DNA of 64,000 nucleotides from Candidatus Gastranaerophilales bacterium (GTDB lineage Bacteria; Cyanobacteriota; Vampirovibrionia; Gastranaerophilales; Gastranaerophilaceae): the NCBI GenBank assembly GCA_944322545.1, contig CALUPF010000014.1:50440-114439 (forward strand), read 5' to 3'. The position numbers were made by a program, and so were the translations under genes. The notes beneath the pieces were generated by a model. It was given only the letters and a program-made list of their open reading frames with translations, had not been told where the DNA came from and did no database searches. Of the stretch, positions 8,639 through 17,466 are shown piece after piece (position 1 is the first letter of the stretch; each line of letters begins with the position of its first letter).

Positions 8639-9769
8639 TTATACTAAGTTTTCAATGGCAGCTTTAACACCTGAACCTAATTCAAATTTGTGGCCAAGTT
8701 TATAAAGACTTGCCTCAAGAGATCCTACTGCTGCAATTACATCTCTGTCACAAACAAATCCTAATGTTCCCATTCTGAAGATTTTATCTTTTAGTTCATT
8801 TTGTCCGTTCGCAACCACGATATCAAAGTCTTTTTTCATTGTGCTTCTGATATCTGGAACTGAGATTCCTTCAGGTGGGTAAATTGATGTGATTGCATTA
8901 GATGCAATTGAATCGTCTTCTACCATCGGTTTCAGTCCAATAGCTTTGATTGCCGCGCGAAGAGCTTTTGCATGTTTTGCATGACGGGTAATGATATTTT
9001 CAAGACCGTCTTTTTTCATCATTTTTAGTGCTTCATTTAAAGCTACAATTAAGTTTACAGCTGGTGTGTAAGGAGTTGAATTAGCTCTTACGGATTTTCT
9101 GTATGCACTCCAGTCAAAATAGAATGAAGGATGTTTGCATTGTTCATGCATTTTGAAAGCTTTTTCACTTGCTGCCAAAAATGCTAATCCTGGTGGAATC
9201 ATAAATCCTTTTTGTGAACCAGACACTAAAACATCGATTCCCCATTCATCCATTTTGCATTCGATTGCACCGATAGATGTTACACCATCTACAACAGAAA
9301 CTGCACCGTGTTCTTTAATTAATGCAACTAATTCTTTTAGCTTATTAGTAACACCTGTTGCTGTTTCGTTATGGGTTAAAGTAACGATTTTGATTTCTTT
9401 ATTTACGTCTGCATCGAGTTTTTCTTTTAAAACTTTAGGGTCAATTGCTTGACCTGGAGCAACTTCAATTTTTTCTACATTAGCGCCAAGTGATGTTGCA
9501 ATTTTTGCCCAGCGGTTGCCAAAATTACCTATTACAAGAGAAAGAACTTTATCACCTTCATTAACAAGGTTGGACAAAGCTGCTTCCATTGCCCCTGTAC
9601 CACTTGAAGTATATATAAATACATCATTTTCTGTTTGAAAGAGCCATTTTAAGTCTGCGTAAGTTTCTTCTAAAATTGCGGAGAATTCAGAACTTCTGTG
9701 GCCAATAGGATGTTTAGCCATTGCTAAAAGTACACTTTCAGGAACTGGTGTTGGTCCTGGAATCATCAA
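8639..9769 (-). CDS. class V aminotransferase (alanine-glyoxylate / serine-pyruvate type) with apparent frameshift at its start
   Basis: The product is 376 residues from TTG 9769, or one fewer from the ATG at 9766. It is a PLP enzyme of the serine-pyruvate/alanine-glyoxylate aminotransferase family. The protein opens MIPGPTPVPESVLLAMAKH, and the PLP lysine is in SGSQKGFMIPPG. SSGTGAMEAALSNL is the cofactor-phosphate loop, and GHRS and SVVDGVTSIGA are also typical. The only good ribosome site (AGGGAG, 9793-9798) serves an ATG at 9786, but that frame reads MKDKTF and then hits TGA at 9768. One extra T in the T5 run (9768-9772) would give MKDKTFLMIPGPTP, the form expected of the family. It may be a real frameshift, a slippage site or a sequence error. 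Convergent with the 7970 gene. Confidence 0.88.
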   Translation of the reverse strand: MMIPGPTPVPESVLLAMAKHPIGHRSSEFSAILEETYADLKWLFQTENDVFIYTSSGTGAMEAALSNLVNEGDKVLSLVIGNFGNRWAKIATSLGANVEKIEVAPGQAIDPKVLKEKLDADVNKEIKIVTLTHNETATGVTNKLKELVALIKEHGAVSVVDGVTSIGAIECKMDEWGIDVLVSGSQKGFMIPPGLAFLAASEKAFKMHEQCKHPSFYFDWSAYRKSVRANSTPYTPAVNLIVALNEALKMMKKDGLENIITRHAKHAKALRAAIKAIGLKPMVEDDSIASNAITSIYPPEGISVPDIRSTMKKDFDIVVANGQNELKDKIFRMGTLGFVCDRDVIAAVGSLEASLYKLGHKFELGSGVKAAIENLV

Positions 9770-9840
9770 AAAGTCTTATCTTTCATTCTTCTCTCCCTAT
9801 AAAAATATAGACGGATTTTATTATCTCACATTTTGCTGAT

Positions 9841-11130
9841 TTAATAAAGAAATATTTTGTAATTTGCAATCAAACATTTGCATTTTTTTTCGGGAAGGTT
9901 TAGTGATGTGATTATTTGTTTGTATCTATACAATGGAAAAAGTATTAAATCGTACTCAAAATTTTTTATTTCCTCAGGCTTAATAATTTTTATTCCTTGA
10001 TAATATTTTTCATCATATTTTTCAAATTTTTTATCGGAAATTCCTACAATATCAAATTTTTCACAAAGATTGTAGTCTTTGTTCATAATATCAAAAATGA
10101 GTCCTGCTCCATATAAAATTACTTTTTTATTTTTATATTTTTTTGATAGTTTATTGAGGTAATTTCCTTGTTTATTTTCTTGGAAATATGTTCGCCAATT
10201 ATTATGAGCTATTAATTTTAGTTGTTTTTTATTTTTGAGAATAATTGCTAGTTGAGTTTTTACAAATGCCACAATAAAAATCAATTTTTGTTTTTTTGAA
10301 AGTATTTTGAATATAGAGTAATAGTTTTCAAAAAAATTGTCATGGTAAATGGCGTTCATTGCTATTTTGATACAAAAAAGTTTATATAATGATTTTGTAT
10401 TATGTCTTAAATTTTCTATTATAAACTTTTGTTTTTTTCTATTGTTAATAAGCTCAATGGAATTTAAAAATCCGTTAATCCACATCATTTCTTTTCTTGA
10501 TTTAGGAATGTCATTTTTTTGAAGACCTCTAACGTATGTATTGTAATCAAAACAGCTTTGATTCATTAATACAAAATCTTTTGAAGGGATATAAAAATTG
10601 TTTTCATCGTTTATATTTTTCGCTAATAGTGCAAAATGAGGAAACATGTTTCTTATGTTGTCATACATATTTGTCATTACTGTATCTGTAATATTAGATG
10701 TTTTATAAATACATCCTGGTAAAAAGGAGCCAGAATATAAAATATCTGAGATATTATTTTGGGCTTTTCTTGTGAAAATAACGTCATAATTTTCTTCAAT
10801 AGCTTTTTCTATTTCTTCAAAATTTTTCCAATCAAATTTGTCATCATCACAAATTACCCAGACATAATCCTTTTTAGATATTGCAAAGGCTTTTGTTATG
10901 TTTCCGTTTCCACCTATATTTCTATTATTTATAATATGGATTAGGTTACTATATTTTTTTGCATATTCATCAATCAGTTCTGATGAACCATCATTTGATT
11001 TGTTATCAAGAACTGTGATTTGAAGATTTTTTACAGGAGAATTCTCTTCAAATAAATATTCAAGTGTTTTTTGTAGATAAGATTTTCTATTATATGTTAC
11101 TAAGATAATTTCGAGTTTGTCTTTTAACAT
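9841..11130 (-). CDS. family 2 glycosyltransferase with C-terminal nucleotide-binding-like domain
   Basis: The product is 429 residues. The N-terminal GT-A fold has LEIILVTYNRKSYLQKTLEYL, then the substrate loop VLDNKSNDGS and the metal motif ICDDDKFDW (Asp-Asp-Asp). The last 100 residues form a separate domain with KKVILYGAGLIFDIMN, resembling the Rossmann-like C-terminal module seen on some surface-sugar transferases. It presumably adds sugars to a surface polysaccharide or glycan; donor and acceptor cannot be told. Its ATG overlaps the stop of the upstream GT2 gene (ATGTTAA, 7 bp), so the two are co-translated. Confidence 0.85.
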   Translation of the reverse strand: MLKDKLEIILVTYNRKSYLQKTLEYLFEENSPVKNLQITVLDNKSNDGSSELIDEYAKKYSNLIHIINNRNIGGNGNITKAFAISKKDYVWVICDDDKFDWKNFEEIEKAIEENYDVIFTRKAQNNISDILYSGSFLPGCIYKTSNITDTVMTNMYDNIRNMFPHFALLAKNINDENNFYIPSKDFVLMNQSCFDYNTYVRGLQKNDIPKSRKEMMWINGFLNSIELINNRKKQKFIIENLRHNTKSLYKLFCIKIAMNAIYHDNFFENYYSIFKILSKKQKLIFIVAFVKTQLAIILKNKKQLKLIAHNNWRTYFQENKQGNYLNKLSKKYKNKKVILYGAGLIFDIMNKDYNLCEKFDIVGISDKKFEKYDEKYYQGIKIIKPEEIKNFEYDLILFPLYRYKQIITSLNLPEKKCKCLIANYKIFLY

Positions 11131-12023
11131 AATCCTTCAGAGTTTCCATATAGATTTTCAAATTTTGTTTTGAATATTTGTTTTATATTATCATTTTCAA
11201 TTTTTTTATACCAGTATATTAGTGTGTTTTTTTTAGATTCTTCAAAATAATCTTTTAATTTTGTATATATATTTTTTTGTTTTAGAATTTTCTCTTCTAA
11301 TTCGAAAATTTTAAAAAAATCCAGTTTTTTTTCATCATATTTATTTGAGTGAGAGATTGACGTATCAGATGTGTATCTGTAGAAATATAATGGTTCTTTG
11401 ATGATTGAAACTCTTTTTGCAGAAGTATATGCATCTAAGAAAAACACATTGTCTTCATAATTCAAATTTTCTATAAATTTAAATTTACTATTTTTTATAA
11501 AATCGTTTTTGTATATTTTATTGCAAGGTGAAACACATATTCTAAAAATAAAATCTAGTGTTTGATTATAGTCAAATATAACATTTTCAAGCTTTTTGGG
11601 GAAAATATTCAAACTCATATATGGATCATTTTGGCTTTCTTTGTTATTTTTATCATCATGCATAATGAATGAGCACATAGAAATATCAGTGTCATTTTTT
11701 TTTGCATTGTTATATAGTGTTTCATACATTTTTGAATCAATAAAATCATCAGAGTCAACGAATCCTATGTATTCACCTTGAGCTTTTTCAATGCCAGTGT
11801 TGCGAGCGGCTGATTGGCCTTTGTTGTTTTGATTTATGAGTTTAAAACGAGAATCTGTTAACACATAATTTTCGATAATTTGTTTTGAATCATCGTTAGA
11901 CCCGTCGTTTATGCATATAATTTCAATATCCGAAAGTGTCTGGTTTTTAATACTTTCCAGACACTTTTCAAGATATTTGCCTGTGTTATAAACAGGAACA
12001 ATTATAGAAATTTTTGTTTTCAT
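11124..12023 (-). CDS. family 2 glycosyltransferase
   Basis: The product is 299 residues from ATG 12023. The start was chosen because MKTKISIIVPVYNTGKYLEK is the canonical GT2 N-terminus. The 24 residues that could be added upstream are a different frame of the NifX-like gene. The nucleotide-binding loop is CINDGSNDDS, the acceptor segment QSAARNTGIEKAQGEY and the metal motif FVDSDDF. The C-terminal half is basic and aromatic, as in enzymes acting at the membrane. It is coupled to the next GT2 gene (overlap 11124-11130). The likely role is synthesis of a surface polysaccharide or LPS-linked glycan. Confidence 0.88.
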   Translation of the reverse strand: MKTKISIIVPVYNTGKYLEKCLESIKNQTLSDIEIICINDGSNDDSKQIIENYVLTDSRFKLINQNNKGQSAARNTGIEKAQGEYIGFVDSDDFIDSKMYETLYNNAKKNDTDISMCSFIMHDDKNNKESQNDPYMSLNIFPKKLENVIFDYNQTLDFIFRICVSPCNKIYKNDFIKNSKFKFIENLNYEDNVFFLDAYTSAKRVSIIKEPLYFYRYTSDTSISHSNKYDEKKLDFFKIFELEEKILKQKNIYTKLKDYFEESKKNTLIYWYKKIENDNIKQIFKTKFENLYGNSEGLC

Positions 12024-12042
12024 ATAAAATTTACTAAGCAAA

Positions 12043-12432
12043 CTAGTGGCAGCTGTGTCCGCATGAATGACCACCTTCATGGTGATGTTCGCCATGGTGG
12101 TGATTACAATTTGGAGAAGTTGTTTGCTCTAGTGTTCCATTTAATAGTGCATTGATTGCTTCGTCTGCATTTCCAGAAATGCCTGCATAAATTTTAATGC
12201 CTGCCTCTGTTAACGCAGAAACAGCACATCCGCCAATTCCTCCACATATTAGCCCATTAATGTTTTCGTTTTCTAGTAATTGAGCAAGAGCGCTGTGTCC
12301 CTCGCCATCTGATGAAAGAATTTTTGAAGAAACAACTTTGTTGTTTTCTATTTCATATACTTTAAATTGTTCAGTATGTCCAAAATGTTGAAAAATTTTT
12401 CCTTCATTATCTAATGTTGCTGCAATTTTCAT
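12043..12432 (-). CDS. NifX/NifB-type dinitrogenase iron-molybdenum cofactor biosynthesis family protein with His-rich tail
   Basis: The product is 129 residues. The core is one NifX-like domain (MKIAATLDNEGKIFQHFGHT, then NGLICGGIGGCAVSALTEAGIKI), a fold that binds Fe-S or Fe-Mo cluster intermediates. Residues 108-129 form a metal-binding tail rich in His and Cys (NHHHGEHHHEGG, then HSCGHSCH). No nif genes occur here, and small stand-alone members of this family are common in anaerobes. AAGGAG precedes the ATG. The tail suggests nickel, zinc or iron handling, but that is inference. Confidence 0.85.
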   Translation of the reverse strand: MKIAATLDNEGKIFQHFGHTEQFKVYEIENNKVVSSKILSSDGEGHSALAQLLENENINGLICGGIGGCAVSALTEAGIKIYAGISGNADEAINALLNGTLEQTTSPNCNHHHGEHHHEGGHSCGHSCH

Positions 12433-12516
12433 TTTTATCTCCTTTATTTTTAATAAATATTTTACTATGATAAATTTTAAGTATATTGTATTACAAATTT
12501 GTTTCAGGATATGAAA

Positions 12517-13500
12517 ATGATTAAAAATGAGCCTAAAATTTTTTTAGTTATAAATTTATCTTATTTAGGAGATGTTCTTGTAACAAATGCATTGTGTCAA
12601 AACATAAAACTTAATTATCCTGATTCAAAGGTCGTTTTTATGGTGAATAAGCCTTTTTATGAGGCTGCATTAAATCAAGAATGTGTGGATGATGTCATAT
12701 ATTATGATAAAAAAAATGAGCATAAAGGTATTTTAGGCTTTTTCAAGTTTTTATTTAATTGTCCTTACAAAAACAAAATTGATACAACAATAATATTGTA
12801 TGCTAATGATAGAGGGATTGTTTTATCTTATTTGCTAGGAAGTAAAATTATGATTTCTTCTTCAAAAACTATTTCTAAGTTGTTGGTTACACATAATACC
12901 AATGATTTTGGTGAGTATGTTAGTATGCAAGATATAAATGCTCATTTTATTTCATTGGTCACAGGCAAACCGGCTAAAATTCTACCTATAAAATACAATA
13001 CATGCTTAGAAAATGATTCTTATGCTTTAAAAATAAAAAAAGAATTTGAGGGTGAAGAAATAATAGGTTTATGCACAGTTGGCAAGCATATAGAAAATTA
13101 TTTACCAATAGAAATAGCAATAGATATTATAGAAAAGCTAAATGCAAAAGGTAAAACTGTTTTCTATTTTGGTGCAGGCAATGATTGTCGTAAGTATGCT
13201 GATCAGCTGAAAAAAAGAGGTTGTGTTAAATTCGTTGATTTAACAAATGCAACTACAATCAGTCAGCTTGCTAATATAATGAAGCTTTGTCAGGCAGTGA
13301 TAAGTATTGACACTGGCACATTACATTTAGCTTATGCCACTCAAACGCCTGTTGTTGCTGTTTTTTATCAACCTAAAATGGTTGAAAAATGGGCTCCAAG
13401 AAGATTTTTATATGAAAATACTGCAGTTATAGACAAAGATTATTCTTCTGAGAATATCTTAAATAAAACTTTTGAGCTTATTGATAAATCTAAAAAATAA
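12517..13500 (+). CDS. family 9 glycosyltransferase (ADP-heptose:LPS heptosyltransferase type)
   Basis: The product is 327 residues from ATG 12517, which has AGGA seven bases upstream; earlier TTG and ATG starts fit less well. The N-terminal domain has FLVINLSYLGDVLVTNALCQ, the GT9 acceptor-binding GD motif. The C-terminal domain has KTVFYFGAGNDCRKYA and the donor-binding SIDTGTLHLAYATQTPVVAVF, matching D-S/T-G-x-x-H-x-A of heptosyltransferases. Such enzymes build the inner core of lipopolysaccharide, so this gene argues for an outer membrane. It is divergent from the NifX-like gene and ends at an intrinsic terminator. Confidence 0.88.
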   Translation: MIKNEPKIFLVINLSYLGDVLVTNALCQNIKLNYPDSKVVFMVNKPFYEAALNQECVDDVIYYDKKNEHKGILGFFKFLFNCPYKNKIDTTIILYANDRGIVLSYLLGSKIMISSSKTISKLLVTHNTNDFGEYVSMQDINAHFISLVTGKPAKILPIKYNTCLENDSYALKIKKEFEGEEIIGLCTVGKHIENYLPIEIAIDIIEKLNAKGKTVFYFGAGNDCRKYADQLKKRGCVKFVDLTNATTISQLANIMKLCQAVISIDTGTLHLAYATQTPVVAVFYQPKMVEKWAPRRFLYENTAVIDKDYSSENILNKTFELIDKSKK

Positions 13501-13507
13501 TAATTTT

Positions 13508-13535
13508 ATTACCAAATAAATTGGTGATTTTTTTA
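13508..13535 (+). terminator. intrinsic terminator after the GT9 gene
   Basis: An 8-bp stem with one G-U pair (ATTACCAA 13508-13515 with TTGGTGAT 13521-13528), a 5-nt loop and a run of seven T. Confidence 0.75.
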
Positions 13536-13680
13536 CTATTACTATGTTATCTATTGATAATTGAATTAAATCATCAATTATGTTTTAGCTTTTTGAGTTG
13601 AAGTTTTACAATTTGCATTGTTAGACAAAAGGTTTAATCTCAAGACTTAGAGTTAAAGCATGTAAAAATTATGCAATAAA

Positions 13681-13702
13681 AAAAGAGCCCTGTGGCTCTT
13701 TT
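13681..13702 (-). terminator. intrinsic terminator of tRNA-Glu
   Basis: A 9-bp stem AAAAGAGCC/GGCTCTTTT (13681-13689 with 13694-13702) with a 4-nt loop. On the minus strand it is followed by a T run (the A run at 13676-13680 on the plus strand). Confidence 0.85.
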
Positions 13703-13706
13703 AAAA

Positions 13707-13782
13707 TGGTACTCCCAAGGGGATTTGAACCCCTGCCGCATCCGTGAAAGGGATGTGTCCTAGGCCTCTAGACGATGGGAGC
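13707..13782 (-). tRNA. tRNA-Glu (anticodon TTC), CCA encoded
   Basis: A 76-nt cloverleaf on the minus strand. The acceptor is GCTCCCA/TGGGAGT (with a G1-U72 wobble), the D region is TCGTCTAGAGGCC, the anticodon loop is CTTTCAC (TTC), and the T arm is AGGGG-TTCAAAT-CCCCT. It has discriminator A and a genomically encoded CCA. It is flanked by its own promoter and terminator, so it is a single-gene transcript. Confidence 0.96.
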
Positions 13783-13822
13783 CTATCTTTGGACAAGTCA
13801 CTATTTCGCAACCCGTAAAAAT

Positions 13823-13851
13823 AATATATCTAAGACATACTTTTATGTCAA
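13823..13851 (-). promoter_or_regulatory. promoter for tRNA-Glu
   Basis: On the minus strand there is a perfect -35 TTGACA (13846-13851), a 17-bp spacer and -10 TATATT (13823-13828), about 41 bp before the tRNA 5' end. Confidence 0.75.
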
Positions 13852-13928
13852 CAAACTTTTTACAATTTTGTTTACAGATTTGAAAAACACCATAATTTAT
13901 AGTAAATTTCTTGTATAAGTGAGGGAGT

Positions 13929-16526
13929 ATGGCTAAGTCTGAGATAAATTATATTAACAGCATCGATGTCGATATTAATGAAGCGACACCTATGTTGAAA
14001 CAGTTTTTAGAAATCAAAAGAAACAATCTTGATGTTTTACTTTTATATCGCATGGGCGATTTTTATGAAACTTTTTTTGAAGATGCAATAATTCTTTCAA
14101 AAGATTTAGAAATTACACTCACAAGTCGAGAAGGTGGGAATTTAGGACGTATTCCTATGGCAGGTATCCCTGCTAAGGCTGTTGATAACTATTTGCCAAA
14201 ACTTTTAGAAAAAGGTCATAAAATTTCAATTTGTGAACAGTTAGAAGATCCAGCATTAGCTAAAGGACTTGTTAAAAGAGATATAATAAAAACGATTACT
14301 GCCGGTACCCTTACTGAAACTAATCTTTTAAAATCAAATCTTAATAATTATCTTGCAGCTGTTTTGAAAGATAAAAAAACAGGCATGTATGGGCTTGCTT
14401 ATACAGATATATCAACCGGTGAGTTTAAGGTAACTCAAACTGATTTTGAACAGCTTTTAAGTGAACTTTCAAGAATAAAACCATCAGAGATTGTTGTTCC
14501 TAAAATATCTCAAAAAGTGTTGCCATTTCAAATTGTTGGAAATGAGTTGATAGACCTACCTGAAGAAATTACTAATAATTACAACTGTTCAAAAATGAGC
14601 TACAAAGCTTTTGATGAAACTAGAGCTCAAGATAACATCAAAGAAGTTTTTAAAATTGATTCAGTTGAAACTTTTGGATTTTCACAGTTTAAAACAGGAT
14701 TTTGTGCTGCAAGTGCTATTTTTGAATATCTATTTAAAACTCAAATGGAGAATTTCCCAAAATTTGAAAAAATTGATACATATAGTCTTACTCAATATGT
14801 GTCAATTGACGCAAATACAAGAAGAAATTTAGAGTTGACAGAAACTTCAAGAGATAAAACGAAATATGGCAGTTTGCTTTGGGCGATAGATAAGACATCT
14901 ACAAATATGGGTTCAAGACAGCTCAAAAAATGGATACATCAGCCTTTAAAAAATATAGAAAAAATTAAAGAACGACAAAATGCTGTCGAAGAGTTGATAC
15001 AAAATACTCCTTCAAGAATAAAGCTTATGACTTTGCTCGAAAAGGTTTATGATATTCAAAGATTGTCGACAAGAGTTAGCAATAACAGTGCGAATCCTCG
15101 AGACTTCCTTGCTTTGAAAGACACAATTAAGCTTTTGCCCGAGTTTACGGAAACTTTAAAAGGATTTAATTCTAGTCTTTTTTCTATACTATCAGAGGAA
15201 CGTTCTAATCTTTTGGCGTTTGCTGATATTATAGAAAAGACAATTTCAGAAGATGCTCCTATCATTGTGAAAGATGGCAATGTTATTAAGCAAGGTGTTT
15301 CTGGAGATTTGGACTATTATAGAAATCTTTTGACTGGTGGCAAAAATTGGCTTTTAGAGTTTGAAAATAGGCAAAAAGAAGAAACAGGAATCAAGTTTTT
15401 AAAAGTTGGTTTTTCAAAAACTTTTGGTTATTTCATTGAAGTCTCAAATTCCAATTTGAACATGGTACCTGATACTTATATAAGACGTCAGACTTTGACT
15501 AATGGTGAGAGATTTATTACAGAAGAGCTTAAAAAACATGAATCTGATGTTTTGTCAGCACAATCAAAGTCAATTGAGTTAGAATACAAGATATTTTCTG
15601 ATATGAGAGAATATTCAAAAGAATATGTTGATTCAATCAGGGATGTTGCAGAAGCTATTGCTGATTTAGATGTTTTGGTTTCATTTGCTATTTGTGCAAT
15701 TGAAAATAAATATGTTAAACCTGAGATTGTAGATTCTAATGAATTATACATAAAAGAAGGTAGACATCCTGTTTTAGAAAAAATTCTTCCTATGGGTAAA
15801 TATGTTTCAAATGATTTGAAACTTATTGCTGATAATGATGATATTCAAAGCACTCAGTTTATGATTTTAACTGGTCCTAATATGGCAGGTAAATCAACTT
15901 ATATGAGACAAAATGCTTTGATAGTTATACTTGCTCAAATTGGAAGTTTTGTCCCTTGTGATGCGGCTAAAATTGGTTTGGTTGATAAAATCTTCACAAG
16001 AGTTGGTGCTGTTGATGATTTGTCTTTAGGTCAGTCTACGTTTATGGTTGAGATGAATGAAACAGCTTTCATTTTAAATTCTGCAACAGAAAAAAGTTTG
16101 ATATTGCTAGATGAAATAGGTCGAGGTACGAGTACATATGATGGTGTAGCTATTGCGTGGAGCGTTGCTGAGTATATTGCAACAAAAATCAAAGCTAGAA
16201 CTATATTTGCTACACATTATCATGAATTGAATGTTATGAGTTCAATTTTTCCTCAGATTAAAAATTATCGTGTGACTATTTCTGAAAATGATGGGGAAAT
16301 CATCTTTTTAAGAAAGGTAATAGAAGGATCAGCAAGTAAAAGTTATGGTATTCAGGTTGCTAAAATGGCTGGTTTGCCTCAGTCTGTAATAAAAACTGCA
16401 GAAAATATGATGACAAAAATGCAGTTAGATTATTCTAAAGATTTGTCAGCTAATAAACGTAAAAATAAAACTGTGATACCTGAGGTACCACAGCTTTCAC
16501 TTGTTTTTGATAACGATAACAATTAA
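13929..16526 (+). CDS. mutS: DNA mismatch repair protein MutS
   Basis: The product is 865 residues, full length. It recognises mispairs and starts mismatch repair. The N-terminal mismatch-binding domain has MGDFYETFFEDA (Phe-x-Glu motif) and AGIPAKAVDNYLPKLL. The core lever region follows, and the ATPase has Walker A TGPNMAGKSTYMRQ, FTRVGAVDDLSLGQSTFMVEM, Walker B LILLDEIGRGTSTYDG and FATHYHEL. GAGGGAG precedes the ATG. mutL is not adjacent. Its TAA overlaps the stop codon of the convergent Xre-type gene, with no terminator between them. Confidence 0.97.
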   Translation: MAKSEINYINSIDVDINEATPMLKQFLEIKRNNLDVLLLYRMGDFYETFFEDAIILSKDLEITLTSREGGNLGRIPMAGIPAKAVDNYLPKLLEKGHKISICEQLEDPALAKGLVKRDIIKTITAGTLTETNLLKSNLNNYLAAVLKDKKTGMYGLAYTDISTGEFKVTQTDFEQLLSELSRIKPSEIVVPKISQKVLPFQIVGNELIDLPEEITNNYNCSKMSYKAFDETRAQDNIKEVFKIDSVETFGFSQFKTGFCAASAIFEYLFKTQMENFPKFEKIDTYSLTQYVSIDANTRRNLELTETSRDKTKYGSLLWAIDKTSTNMGSRQLKKWIHQPLKNIEKIKERQNAVEELIQNTPSRIKLMTLLEKVYDIQRLSTRVSNNSANPRDFLALKDTIKLLPEFTETLKGFNSSLFSILSEERSNLLAFADIIEKTISEDAPIIVKDGNVIKQGVSGDLDYYRNLLTGGKNWLLEFENRQKEETGIKFLKVGFSKTFGYFIEVSNSNLNMVPDTYIRRQTLTNGERFITEELKKHESDVLSAQSKSIELEYKIFSDMREYSKEYVDSIRDVAEAIADLDVLVSFAICAIENKYVKPEIVDSNELYIKEGRHPVLEKILPMGKYVSNDLKLIADNDDIQSTQFMILTGPNMAGKSTYMRQNALIVILAQIGSFVPCDAAKIGLVDKIFTRVGAVDDLSLGQSTFMVEMNETAFILNSATEKSLILLDEIGRGTSTYDGVAIAWSVAEYIATKIKARTIFATHYHELNVMSSIFPQIKNYRVTISENDGEIIFLRKVIEGSASKSYGIQVAKMAGLPQSVIKTAENMMTKMQLDYSKDLSANKRKNKTVIPEVPQLSLVFDNDNN

Positions 16527-17176
16527 TCTATATTTCTTGAAAGTTTCATTCCTTGAATCATGCTATCTAGTTTTTTTAAGGCTTTATCATCTTTCAGAGA
16601 TGCTAATGCTGTTTTTATGTATTCAGTAGAATTTTTATCTTTGCAAATTTTTTTAAATTCGCTCATCATATAATTTAAATTTTGTTTTGCAACAACATCA
16701 ATTGAACTTCTTATAACTTTTTCTTTTCCATCAGGGTAGAAAACAACTATTTTTGAACTTTTATTTTCATCGAAGTATTCTACAAAAATAGGTTTGTTAA
16801 GTGTTTTAGCAGTTTTTGCCATGCTCTCATCAGTGCAAGTTTTTGTACTGCTTTCAGAGCCATTTGGACGAAGTTCATATACTTCAGCTTTGGTAGATTT
16901 TTGAACCTGGAATTTTGTGATATTGTCTGTTCCTGTCATTATAGATTCAGTTTCGTCAATTAAGAATTCGAAGTCAAAAAGATCTTTTGGGTTTATGTCT
17001 AAAGCCATACAAACTTTTTCTAAAGTTCGGCAAGAAGGAAAGTGTTCGCCTGTTTCTATTTTCGATAATTGTCTAGGGTGAATACCAATGATTTCAGCAA
17101 GTTCTTCTTGTGTAATACCTTTTGCTTTTCTCATTAATTTCAAATTGTGACCTAAGCCGTTTTTTAAATCTGCCAT
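16523..17176 (-). CDS. Xre-family helix-turn-helix regulator
   Basis: The product is 217 residues. Residues 8-63 are a Cro/C1-type HTH (LKLMRKAKGITQEELAEIIG, then HPRQLSKIETGEHFPSCRTL). The rest is an unrecognised alpha/beta region with YFDENKSSKIVVFYPDGKEKV, followed by a helical C-terminus. It is preceded by GAAAGGATG on the minus strand. The target is unknown; the pirin-like gene starts 290 bp away on the opposite strand, so shared control is possible. It is a chromosomal-type regulator, with no phage genes around it. Confidence 0.85.
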   Translation of the reverse strand: MADLKNGLGHNLKLMRKAKGITQEELAEIIGIHPRQLSKIETGEHFPSCRTLEKVCMALDINPKDLFDFEFLIDETESIMTGTDNITKFQVQKSTKAEVYELRPNGSESSTKTCTDESMAKTAKTLNKPIFVEYFDENKSSKIVVFYPDGKEKVIRSSIDVVAKQNLNYMMSEFKKICKDKNSTEYIKTALASLKDDKALKKLDSMIQGMKLSRNID

Positions 17177-17466
17177 AAATACATCCTTTCGTTTAGTATA
17201 TAAGTCTTAAATGATTAATTTAACGTTGTTTGACGCCTTTGTTTTGCATTTGTTGCCAGATAATTAGGTGTATAAGGTTGTATTGCTGAAAAAGTTATGG
17301 TGTTTTACGCTGTATTTATGTTTGTTTAAGAATGTTTTTGAGAAATCTAAATTTTTTATATTTAGTTTTAAATATTTTTATAATTGTCCTTTTTTGTAGC
17401 TCTTTAGAGCTTATGTTTGGTTTTTGGGGTTTTTATAATTGCTTGAAAGAAATAAAGGAATTATAT

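Noticed and set aside
12024..12095. 24-residue upstream extension of the GT2 protein
   Set aside because: It is an alternate frame of the NifX-like gene; the canonical GT2 start is at 12023.
17332..17466. Hydrophobic N-terminal extension of the pirin-like protein
   Set aside because: It is in frame and could encode a membrane span, but ATG 17332 has no ribosome site, while ATG 17467 has a good one and matches the family start.
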